NCBI GenBank assembly: GCA_916048095.2
Contig: OU696583.1
Coordinates: forward strand, 4,824,750-4,888,749
Origin: Sacculina carcini
Taxonomy: Eukaryota; Arthropoda; Thecostraca; Sacculinidae
Direction of reading: 5' to 3'
Length of the DNA: 64,000 bases
The notes beneath the pieces are model-generated. The model saw only the letters and a list, made by a program, of their open reading frames with translations, was not told where the DNA came from and made no database searches. Shown here piece after piece: positions 1-9,250 of this stretch (its first letter is position 1; every line of letters begins with the position of its first letter). The translations under genes were made by a program, and so were the position numbers.

Positions 1-52
1 GTGCGCAACGTTTGTCGCCAAATATTTTATATGGAGTTGCCAGCTCCATAAC

Positions 53-888
53 ATTTTGAAAAACGTTTTCGTAGATGTAGAGATTTAGAAAAAAATTGGC
101 GGCATATCAAGGAAAGTTGAACCAAATTAATTGGTTTTTCATTAGTAACCTGTTTTTAGAAATGGTTTTATGGATGATGGTTTCTTTGATGTAGTAATCT
201 GTGTTAAAATACCTTTTTACATTAAATATTTTTCCTTAGTCGTCTTTTTCCTACACGAAAATATTGCCCGTGTTTCTTGTCAGGATTGCCACTCTGATCA
301 ATGCGACCCGCTTTTATTCGTAGTCTCATTAGGGATACTAAGTTTGTGTGTATATTTGTAGTATTTGTGTAAATATTTGCTGTGTTTGTACTTTTATTTT
401 TGCAAATAATTGATCTGCTGAATGAAATGATGAAACTTATTATAATCAACGTAGTTCATTTCTGGTAGGAAAAAAGTAATTTGTAAAAAATAAAAAATAA
501 TTATGCCACCTGTTTTTTTAAAACTGCTTCAAATTTTGGCATAAAAACGGTTCTCAAATCCTGCTTTCTTACACAATGATTAACTCAATAATTAAAATAA
601 AAAGGTTAAATGCCTAAGTGACAGCTGCTACACGGGAAGAAGCCGAAGCTTATGAACACACAGATGTGCTCCGTGCAGCTCGCTGCCACCGCAGAACCGA
701 CCCTCTCCACGGTCTCTACTCCACGACAATCTATGGCGCCACAAGGACGAATGGACAAGCCGCAAGACGTATTAGAGAAGGCCACCTCCCCAGAATGCAT
801 GGCACAACTCATGACATATGGTACCATTATATATTGTCAACTCATGATATATGGTACCATCATTTTCTGCTGGGTGGACAGGGGCTGT
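53..888 (-). repeat. Dispersed repeat, copy A (inverted relative to 41-45 kb)
   Basis: Bases 53-265 match the reverse complement of about 44455-44690. Bases 599-630 match the reverse complement of 44433-44454, and 631-888 match the reverse complement of about 41148-41370. In copy B these three blocks lie in a hAT-type element and are separated by an LTR retroelement; here they are joined, except for about 330 extra bases at 266-598. The block 631-888 is the body of a tRNA-derived SINE-like repeat without its tRNA head. The copy is probably part of another hAT-related element whose end lies before the window. No coding capacity is evident; the short open frames here are not conserved. Confidence 0.75.
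266..598. other. Extra segment inside repeat copy A; no gene seen
   Basis: AT-rich segment present here but absent from copy B, where the flanking bases are directly adjacent (44454/44455). I see no terminal repeats, no motif and no convincing coding frame. It may be an insertion in copy A or sequence lost from copy B. Confidence 0.5.
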
Positions 889-949
889 CGCTCCTTTTTT
901 CTATTATTTATTTCAATTACATTGTTGTGGATTGGCAGCCTTATAATTT

Positions 950-3240
950 ATATATTGTGTGTCGTGCGTATGTTTGAGTTCGGGGAGACACGCGGCTGGT
1001 GTGGGGAAACTTGAGTTTTTGTGTCGTTGGTTCAGCCGTTTGGAATAAATTGTGTGCAGATAGATCGTTCCAGGTCTTTGTTTAGGTCGTGTATTTGCCG
1101 CGACATTTTATGGTACCGAAAACCGGGACACTATTGTACTTTTGTTTTGTTTCCATGGCTGATATCGAAAAATTGAAGAGAAAGCGTGCTGCTTCACAAT
1201 CTTGGGTCAAGCGCACGGTCTCCAAACTTGAGGAGTTTATCAAACCGGAATGTGAGTTTGACTCAGTGAAGATAATTGGAAATTGAAAATTGTTTGGTCA
1301 ACCTGGATTCAAAGCTGTCGAAATTGCTGGACATTCAGTCCAAATCGAACTTGTTTTGGAAGAAGATGAATTGCTACAGGATATTGAGACTGTTGGCAAT
1401 TTTATTGATGGGATTCATGCTGGTAGAGATATCGAAATGTCTCTAATTGAAAAACAGTTAGCTTTATGTCAGAAAAGTGTGGCTGGTAGTTTGACTTCCA
1501 GGACGGTAGATGTGAAACTTCCAAAATTGAGATTGCCGAAATTTGGCGGCAATGTTCGAGACTGGTTTAGTTTTTGGGAATCATTTGAAAGCTGTGTTGA
1601 CAGCTCAGATTTAACGAACATCAGTAAATTTCATATTTGCTTTCTGTGCTACATGGGGAGGCTCGGAAATGTATAAGTGGATTGTCTTTAACTGGCGACA
1701 ATTACCCAGTAGCTTGTGATTTGCTGAGGGAACGTTTTGGTCGAAAAGAGTATATTATATATATTATATATCCACGTTCAGGAGCTTCTGGAGCTTGGTT
1801 TGAAGCACCCTCAAGGGCTGAGAAGCCTGTACGAAGAACTGATGGTCCACATCTGATGACATCTGATCACATCTGATCACATCTGATGGCCTTGAGTCGC
1901 TAGATATTTCTGGTTCTAGTTATGGTGTGATTCTCACGCCGATGATTGTCTCACAGCTCCTTGAAAAGGTGAGAATGACTTGGGCGCGACAGAGTGCTGG
2001 CAAGGAGTCTGACCTTACAGGTTTTCTCGACTTTCTAAAACACGAGGTGGAGTCTTGTGAGAGATCTGCTACTTTCAGCTCGGGGCCTTCGACCAGCGGA
2101 CATCGGACTCCCCAGTGAATCAGTGGACAACTGCAGGAAGCCAGAAAATCGAAGATGACCACTGCTGTTGCACTTCACTCGTTGGTTGTTGAATGCGGGT
2201 TTTGCGGAAAGAATAATTTGCCAAGTGAGTGTAGATCTGTTTTGAGTCTATCTGTGTCTGCTCGGCGGAACAAGATTAAGCAGTGTGGTCTCTGTTTTTT
2301 ATGTTTGGGTGCAAATCACCGAGCCAGTGCGTATAATGCTGTATGTTCAAACTGTGGCGGTCAGCATAATGTTTTTTGTTGTTTTAAACTCCACAAAAGC
2401 GATATTTTGTCCTCTGATGGGTCTCAGAGAAGTAAATCTGTTGGCGATGTTAATGTCCACTCGAACTTGGCTAAATCGGAGTCAGTGAATGTTGTTAAAT
2501 CTGCTACATCTGCTCTATCAACTGATTCAGTTGAATTTATACCGTCTGCTTCAAATGCTCATTGTACCACATCGTTGTTGTGTAATGTGTTTCAGGGACA
2601 GAAGATATGTGTTTTGCTTCCCATTGCGAGGGTGTTGGTCATGGGTGAGCGTGGCCCTGTGCAGGCTACTCTCTTGTTTGACAGCGGTTCCAATCGGTCA
2701 TATGTATCTAAGACTTTGATTGATAAGTTGGGTTCAAAAGCGACTTATGTTGGAACTCAGAATCTCAGGTACACTTCCTTTAAAACCAGTGCTCACAACA
2801 GTGCGCCGGTGGTGTGTTCAACATAATCGTGGAAGGTAACTCTTCTGAATATTCGTAATATTATATATATTTAATATTACGATATATAGATATTACATAT
2901 CTATATATAGGATATTTAATATTATAAAAATATCACTGTGTTTTGTATCCCTCAGATCTGTGCGCCATTGCATCAGCCATTTGTGAACGCTGATGTTTTG
3001 GAACAGTACAGATCACTGAATTTGGCTGACTCAGATATTGGACGTGGAAGAGTTGACCAGGTGGATATTCTTATTGGTCTAGACTGTTTTGGCAGCTCAT
3101 GAACACTGAGACCTACAGTGCTGGTGATGGCCTCGTGGCGCAGGAGTCCTGCTTCGGATGGGTGCTATCTGGAGCGGTATCTGGTAACAATTCGAAAACA
3201 ATTCGAAATCAAAATCGAATATTTCGTCTGGTATCAATCA
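950..3240 (+). mobile_element. BEL/Pao LTR retrotransposon, 5' part (fossil)
   Basis: Parts in order: a probable 5' LTR end near 1105 (CA), a primer-binding-like stretch 1111-1128 beginning TGGTACCGAAAACC, a Gag region about 1158-1800 with the BEL/Pao Gag signature around LPKLRLPKFGGN followed by W and FW residues, a Cys/His cluster about 2190-2390 (pattern CGFC, CFLCL-like, CSNCGGQH), and an aspartic protease about 2620-2810 (LLFDSGSNRSYVS). A later protease/linker piece is near 3060-3190 (SCFGWVLSG). Reverse transcriptase of this family is not seen; the sequence changes to a Gypsy element near 3250. The element is old and broken, with several breaks. The family assignment rests on the Gag and zinc-cluster patterns. 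Confidence 0.75.
2845..2940. repeat. AT-rich foldback segment
   Basis: Nearly pure A/T stretch within the BEL/Pao fossil. Bases 2882-2893 and 2897-2908 are a perfect 12-bp inverted repeat around TAC. It may be a tiny palindromic insertion or local AT expansion; no target duplication was identified. Confidence 0.45.
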
Positions 3241-3249
3241 TATTGTTTC

Positions 3250-4850
3250 GGTGTTCGTCTATATATATGATATTCTTGTATTCTCCGAAATGAGCGACAA
3301 CATGCTGCCGATCTTGATGCTGTTTGTGCGCTGCTTCACCAGCACAAGTTACGTTTGGCGCTTAACAAGTGCGAGTTGCTTCTCGTCTCTGTGGAATTCT
3401 TGGGACATCATGTGAGTAGCGGCGGTATAACGACGGCAACCTCCAGACGGCCGTATTGATGACATAGTCCACCTACCCTAGCGACAAGATACCGTAGGTC
3501 TCAGGAGAATTCTGGGCATGGCTGGTTTCTACCGGCAAATGATGCCAAAGTTCGCCGATGTGGTTTCTCCTCTGTCTGAGATGCTTCGACTGCAGCCACA
3601 GAAGGGGTAGAGACCAGTGAGACAACGGAGGCTTTCGCAGCCGTGAAGCGGCTACTCGCAAATGCGTGCACTCTTGCCGGCTCGCATCCCTCGTGTGGTG
3701 ATTTTCACATAGTTTCAGATGTTTCGTTGTTCCGCGCGAGCAGCAGGGGCTGCGTTGCACCAGGTGAATGACGGAAACTTAAGTCTATCATAAAGATATG
3801 AGCGGAAGAAAGAGAGAGCTTTGCCGCTAATGCCTAAATCTAACAGAGTATCAATAAGAAGCAGATGATTAACAGTGCTAAATGCAGCAGATAAGTCTAG
3901 TTGTATAAGTAGAACATCTTTACCAGAGATAGTAGATTTGAGAATAGTAGTACCGCGTACCGCATGTTATAGCGTTCTTCAGCAAAAAGATGTCGCAACA
4001 GCAATATAAGTACGCTACATTCGACAGGGAGCTGCTGGCAGCCTACCTGGCGGTGATCCATTTTCGCCACATTATCCAGGGTGGTCGGATAATTCTATTC
4101 ACCGACCACAAGCCGCTGGAAGGGTGTACAACAGCCAGAAACCTGCTAAGCTGGATCTTCAACAGCGCCATTTGTCGCTAATTTCAGAATTTGTATTCGA
4201 AGTACAATATATCAGAGGAGCCGAAAATGTGGTAGCCGACTGCCTGTCCAGACCAGCCAGTAGTGTGGAGGTGAATGCTTGGGATTTGCCTGCGTTGGCG
4301 GTCGCCCAAGCCACCGATGCTAAAACGCAGAGTATCCGATCACGGCTGAAAGAATATAGAGTCAGTGGTGAACACCCACTCCTTTGTGAGATTTCGCACA
4401 ATCACTCAAGGCCATTTGTTCCAGCACAACTGCGACATAAGGTGTCTGGCAACTTGCACAACATCTCGCATCCTGTGATCAACGGCACGTTACGGCTGCT
4501 GAAGTCGAGATACTTCTGGCCATCATTAGATCGCGATGTCAAATCGTGGGTGCGGTGCTGTATTAACTGTCAGCGGGCAAAAGTTCACCAGCACACGAAG
4601 CCTCCAGTCCAACAGTTAGCAGAAGCCACTGACCGTTTCGAGACCGTCCATATAGATATCATTGCACCTCTGCCCGAGCAGGCATCGCTCGCGTGCTCCC
4701 TGCCGCTGCGCTATGTGTTAACGTGCAGAGATCGAGCCACTCGCTGGATAGAAGCAGTTCCGCTGTGTGACATTACGGCTGAATCTGTCGCTCGCTCATC
4801 CAGTCCAGTCCAGTCCAAGGGAAATGATGTGTCGACTGGTGTGATGATGG
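3250..4850 (+). mobile_element. Ty3/Gypsy pol fragment (fossil) hosting a LINE scrap
   Basis: Begins inside the reverse transcriptase, just after its catalytic Asp pair (ILVFSE-like, then LRLALNKCELLLVSVEFLG). It continues through the RT thumb/connection region (FYRQMMPKF), RNase H (DRELLAAYLAVIHF, LFTDHKPL, ENVVADCLSR), the integrase zinc domain (H..H..C..C around CCINCQRAK) and the start of the integrase core (FETVHIDIIAPLP). Its protein resembles the young Gypsy at 7719-13631 almost throughout, so both belong to one lineage. Gag, protease, the RT fingers and both LTRs are missing. Old, with several breaks. A reverse-oriented LINE piece (3781-3957) interrupts RNase H. Confidence 0.85.
3781..3957 (-). 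mobile_element. LINE reverse-transcriptase fragment inserted in Gypsy RNase H
   Basis: Read on the minus strand this about 176-bp piece encodes a LINE RT core: LDLSAAFSTVNHLLL is the conserved RT motif A (usually LDLSAAFDTVDH), followed by LGISGKALSFFRSYL, the usual linker of CR1/L2/jockey-type RTs. RNase H coding of the surrounding Gypsy resumes on both sides. The piece carries neither a LINE 3' end nor a poly(A) or microsatellite tail, so it is not a normal target-primed insertion. It is too short for a clade call. Confidence 0.85.
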
Positions 4851-4929
4851 ATGTGCATCAAAACCAGCTGCCACCAGTCGTTATGGTCGGGTAGTCAGGT
4901 TTATACGACACCCATATTATTACTCGAAC

Positions 4930-5735
4930 TGGATTTCTATTGACTGCACCAACAATTATAGTAAGCGCCTTTATAGATGACTCAGAGGAGCGTCCGGCGC
5001 AGAAACTCCTCCATTCACGTTTCCCGGAGCACTGGGACACATCCTGGCCATATGACTTTTTTGACAGAACCAGGAACTGATATTCGGTTTCAGCCTGCAG
5101 AATCTCATCATGTGTGGTCCATCATATCGGAAACAGCGCACTGACTGACTCGGGTTTTCTCGTTGTCTGGCTGGTTTATTGCCAGAGGCCATAGCTGCAG
5201 TTGAAGGATCATGTAGCTCTGCCATAAGACTGCGAGCTTGCTGCAATACATCAGACAATGGCAAATAATAAATAATTGTCATAGCACGCAGCTCATGCGA
5301 TATATCTTCCGGTAAACCGGTCACAAAGGGCCTCAGCAACAATACGTATGATTCCAGCGATTCCAGCATGTCGTGCGAGACGGCGAAGATCCGGTAAGTA
5401 CACGTCGACCGGTTTGTTTTTCCATACCCGCATTTTCAGCTCTTCATATGCCTGGACACTGTTTATGGTGAATGATTACGACAAAGCCGCTTCGATATGT
5501 TCACGCGTTTTCTCCTCGGCAGAGCTCCATTAGGAATATACAGCATATGCGGGACCCTCGAGAAATAGAGGAATTACATTCTCAACATCATCGATGCCTT
5601 TCAAGTCGCCACCAGCTTGATTTTTCCTAGCCATCGTGCGACGTCACCAGTTCCGTCGAAACATTGCACCACATCACCGAGCTTTATGTTGCGCTCATAG
5701 CCGAAAATGCCAAAATAGCTTGAAATCTTTTTGTT
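4930..5735 (-). mobile_element. Ty3/Gypsy Gag region, minus strand (fossil)
   Basis: On the minus strand the coding order is a Gag N-terminal part (near 5700, a D-V-A-R-W-L run), a middle part (GLPEDISHELRAM, then LSDVLQQARSLMAEL) and one zinc-knuckle-like cluster (RCFRYDGPHMMRFC). This Gag style fits the Gypsy group represented at 6310-7620, 37.4-40.3 kb and 52-55.4 kb. Only Gag and perhaps the start of protease remain. Old and broken. Because it lies downstream, in minus-strand reading, of the integrase piece at 6310-7620, the two may be neighbours that shared one LTR (see findings). Confidence 0.65.
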
Positions 5736-6309
5736 CAGTGTTCGCTATATTGAAAAAAAATGCACAATGAATATCCTAATACATCTCCTAATACAACAAA
5801 TTGCAGCGACAATTATTCCATACTCCACACTACACTGTCTTCTCCAGCCAACTAAACTCGCTCATCTCGCGACATTGTTGATTGCTGGTTGCTATGGCAA
5901 CCAGCATACACGCTGCAAATCCATGTTATGAACTTTTATTTATATAGCGCACATGTAACAACAGCAGAAAAAAATCACAATACGCCAATGAACTCTCAGG
6001 CAGGCACACCTGCCACAACCACGGTTACGCACGGACTCACGCTTACACACAGCAACAGCTTACATACACACAGCTTCACTCACTCAACCAATAAGTCCAG
6101 CGTACTAATTCGTGACCAATCAGCGCACGCACACGCACGGACAGTGACCCTCATACGACCTTGCCCACACAACGCCCGGACACACACACACACACACACA
6201 TACACACATACATACACAGTACTCAACGAGAATGCGTCAAACAAAAGCAACCACGCTCCCGCACCTCCCCATGGTATACATATCACACAAACTACAATAA
6301 CTCACATAC
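5736..6309 (-). repeat. Possible LTR between two Gypsy pieces; CA-rich
   Basis: Non-coding stretch between the minus-strand integrase end and the minus-strand Gag start. It holds a (CA)n microsatellite at about 6180-6220, many CACA/ACTCA runs, and TTGCTATGGCAACC near 5888. A purine-rich run on the minus strand (about 6254-6272) could be a polypurine tract. No second copy is in the window, so the LTR ends cannot be proven. Confidence 0.35.
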
Positions 6310-7620
6310 AACAACTAATAACTCACATACACACAACTAACTCACATACAACACCTTCACGTACACATGAAGCAGTCGTGATATCGACTCGGCGGGCGGC
6401 GAACACGCTCACTACGACGAACAAAAGGCAGGACAGCTTTGCCGTCAGGAGCTTGGACTGGCGGCCGATCAATGCCGTCCAAGCCCGTCGACGCCCCGGC
6501 CACATCAACAAGGGGCACGAAGACATCAGCAGGGTCACGTCCTTGTCCTCGGATCTATCGCGATTAACATCAAGGTCGTCGCGCTGGCCGGCATTGTGTC
6601 GTGGCCGCAAGTCACGCACGTGGCGGGACACACCATCCATCTGGACAACTTGGTCGGAAACAATACTGGTAACGTCGCCAGCACGCGACAGGCCAGTGAA
6701 GCGTGTGCCACGCTGCTGCACCCACATTATATCGCCGGCGAGATACGGTGGTGCAGCGCTGCTCTGCCGATTATGAACGGCTTGCTGTGTTGCACTTGGA
6801 AGCGCGCTCTCTGATGTTGCTTGAGCCACACGCATGCAATCACGTACCTGATAGGTATAGACGCCAGCAGCGGGCGTGTGTGCCGACTCGCGGGGTGTAA
6901 TGCTGTACAAATGTTCAGCCTCGGCAATAGAGCACTGCTTCCTAGCCGCCAGCACTTTAACGGCTCGGTGGTTCCGCTCCTCGCTGGCATTGCCGCTCGG
7001 CGCATGAGCAGCGCAAAACCGTAGAGTGACGCCCCTGCTTGCTGTGAAAGCGGCAAAATAACGACTGCGGAAGACAGTGTCGTTGTCACATAGAAGTTCA
7101 GCACACCCACCACACTAAACCTGCACCAAACCTGCTGCAACTGCTCAACAGTAGCCGCGGCATCCGGTCTGCGGAGCGGGCGCAACACACAGAAGCGCGA
7201 CGGACCGCAATCAACCACCGACAAAAAATAATGTCGCCCGTATTGCGTAATATCGATAGCCAGACGGAACCATAATTCTCACACGCCAAGTTCATCGTGC
7301 CGCCACTTTGTTGGTGCGGGATACATTGATCGGCACACATCGAAACTGCCGACTACCGCCTCAACCTCAGCCCGGGTCGCGCGCGGAGAAATCTCACGCT
7401 TGGCAAAATGGAGCGTACGCCGTACTACTGGATGACCGGCTTGGATGTGCACGTCATCTAACTGCTGCCTGGACCAGCTGGTAGTCACCGCAACCATACG
7501 ATGCTCCGGTTCGGCTGTGGCATCAGTCCCCCACTTACGCCGCACTCTGGGCAGTGCGTCGGCTTTGTTTGCAGCGGTGCGCACCAAAATTACATCCAAC
7601 TGAAGATCAAACTCAATCAC
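6310..7620 (-). mobile_element. Ty3/Gypsy RNase H end to integrase C-terminus (fossil)
   Basis: Minus strand. Parts in order from 7620 downward: the tail of RNase H (ANKADALPRVRRKWG), integrase zinc domain (HIQAGHPVVRRTLHFAKRE and later a Cys pair), core with the group signature VVDCGPSRF, and a C-terminal domain ending VSRHVRDLRPR. The closest relative in the window is the element at 52.0-55.4 kb (ADVLTRVPKNW, HARAGHPGIRRTLYFAGRD, VIDCGPSR, VPRHVRDIRRR). The upstream pol parts are missing. Old, with several breaks. Confidence 0.8.
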
Positions 7621-7718
7621 CAGTCTCTGACTAACCCTCGCTGTCTTATTTAGTCTCAGTCTGTGTATTTTAGTCTCTGACTAACCCTCGCTGAGTGTGC
7701 ACGTGTTTTCCGTCGCTC
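7621..7718 (+). repeat. Left part of a LINE 5' region with a duplicated 22-mer
   Basis: Bases 7622-7643 and 7672-7693 are identical (AGTCTCTGACTAACCCTCGC, then TG), spaced 50 bp. This sequence continues across the inserted Gypsy to 13632 and leads to the LINE coding region, so it is probably part of the LINE 5' end or its pre-insertion flank. Confidence 0.5.
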
Positions 7719-8147
7719 TGTGGTGACGTTGTTTAATTTGGAGTGGTTGCGACGCATATAAGCGTTATGCGACAATTGCGCTGTTCATTGTTATGTTTTG
7801 TGTTTTGAGTACTGTGAGTTGTTTTAGTATAAATTGATGTAATGTTATATTATATTTTCATTGTAATTACTATTAGTTTTCTTTTGTATTATTTAATGTT
7901 AGTGCGTATTTAAATATGTTCTTGTGCTGTGTGGGCCACTCTCGGCTTTATGATTGGTCCACGTCTGACCTGTCGCTGGCGTGGCACCTGATTGGTCCAC
8001 GTCAGCAATGACCTAGGAGTATGAAGTTAGACGCCGCTTGCACACATAGCATTTGTTCAATTGTGCCTTGGTCACGCTTTGGTGTCGGACATAATATATG
8101 TGCGTAATAGTTAGTGAATGCTGGTTTTTCTGTAGCTAATCGCTACA
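7719..8147 (+). repeat. 5' LTR of the young Gypsy
   Basis: 429 bp, begins TGTGGTGACG and ends TCGCTACA. Matches 13203-13631 at all but about one base. Contains two copies of ATTGGTCCACGTC (near 7955 and 7991), a possible repeated regulatory site. Confidence 0.95.
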
Positions 8148-8437
8148 AGTGGTGCCCCGAGTGAGTCGTGAGTACATTTTTTCCGTTATCATTCTCCATA
8201 TTTCAATATTAATCACTCACCTGATTCGTCCTCTGGCCATTCATATTTTTTTCACGTGTCTATATTTTCCGGTTTCATATATTTTTTTTTCAATTTCAAC
8301 CTGTTTTCCTTAGTTTTCATTGTTCTGCCAGTATTTCGTCGGGTCTATTTCACATCCTAATCGTTATTTTCATTGATTTCCGTCACCTTGTCGGTCCGTT
8401 GCCATTTCACTTTGTCGTTCTCATTCCTCGAATCACA

Positions 8438-9250
8438 ATGTCATTTGACGACAAATTCCATGTCGAGCCTGAGGCCACTGTCAACCGCGTCGCCGTAAAA
8501 GTGCCTGTATTTATGCCCAAGTCTGCTGAAGGCTGGTTTCACATTTTGGAGGCGCAATTCAGGCTGCAAAATATCACCGTTGACGGTACGCGTTTCGATC
8601 ACGTGCTGGCGTCACTTCCTCCGGACGTCATCACTCAACTTCCACCCAGTTGTCTGAATACGCGCAGCTACAGTACCATCAGAGAAGAAGTCACTCAGCT
8701 GTATGAACGCTCCAGACCGGAGCTGTTTGAAGAGCTCATATCGAAGCAGCCGCTGACCGGAAAACCATCAATTTATATGGCTGAGCTGCAAACAACTGCT
8801 CGCAAGGTGGGGGTATCGGATGACCTTGTTCGACACAAGTTTGTACAGGCCCTCCCATCAGCTATCGGACCGGCTCTGGCTTCGCACAAGGAATTGTCAT
8901 TGACGGGATTGGCCAAATTGGCAGATGAACTGGTTCCCCTGCTCGCGTCAACATCGTATGGCATAACGACACCAACTGTACCGTGCCTGGCGGCCCCCGC
9001 TGGGGTTTCCGCATCGGCTGGCGTGCGCGATGCGTTCAACAGAAGTCCGGTCGCATCGCCGAGCACCGGTCTAGGTCTCCAGCCGTATTTCGTCGTACAG
9101 AAGCCGCAGGTATGCAGAGCACACCTGTTTTACGGACCCGAAGCTCGTACGTGCAAGCCTTGGTGCCGCTGGCCCAAGAAGAGCCGTGACGTCCGAATGC
9201 AGCCGTCCTCGCGTACTGCCTCACCTGCTCGTCAGCCGACGGAAAACTAG
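8438..9250 (+). CDS. gag: Gag of the young Gypsy (fossil part)
   Basis: About 270 residues from the ATG at 8438 (context CACAATGTC), preferred over the ATG 39 bp upstream because the following residues begin the conserved capsid-like block. That block contains VPVFMPKSAEGWFHILEAQF, then LASLPPDVITQL and LYERSRPELFEELI, as in other CsRn1-type Gags here (15.9, 43.9 and 55.8 kb). The C-terminus carries C-x2-H-x9-C-x3-C (CRAHLFYGPEARTCKPWC) in place of the usual CCHC knuckle. Gag and pol are in different frames and meet at about 9250; retroelements of this type commonly make pol by recoding. Confidence 0.85.
   Translation: MSFDDKFHVEPEATVNRVAVKVPVFMPKSAEGWFHILEAQFRLQNITVDGTRFDHVLASLPPDVITQLPPSCLNTRSYSTIREEVTQLYERSRPELFEELISKQPLTGKPSIYMAELQTTARKVGVSDDLVRHKFVQALPSAIGPALASHKELSLTGLAKLADELVPLLASTSYGITTPTVPCLAAPAGVSASAGVRDAFNRSPVASPSTGLGLQPYFVVQKPQVCRAHLFYGPEARTCKPWCRWPKKSRDVRMQPSSRTASPARQPTEN

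Noticed and set aside
170-361. Small gene at the window start
   Set aside because: The frame lies across a dispersed repeat and is not kept in the inverted copy near 44.5 kb.
5930-5960. LINE 3' end suggested by TTTATTTATATAGCGC
   Set aside because: Only one short box matches the CR1/L2 3' end; no coding or tail next to it.
5889-6776. 295-codon plus-strand frame with many His and Thr
   Set aside because: It runs through CA-rich repeat DNA and then antisense to the Gypsy integrase; low complexity and no domain.
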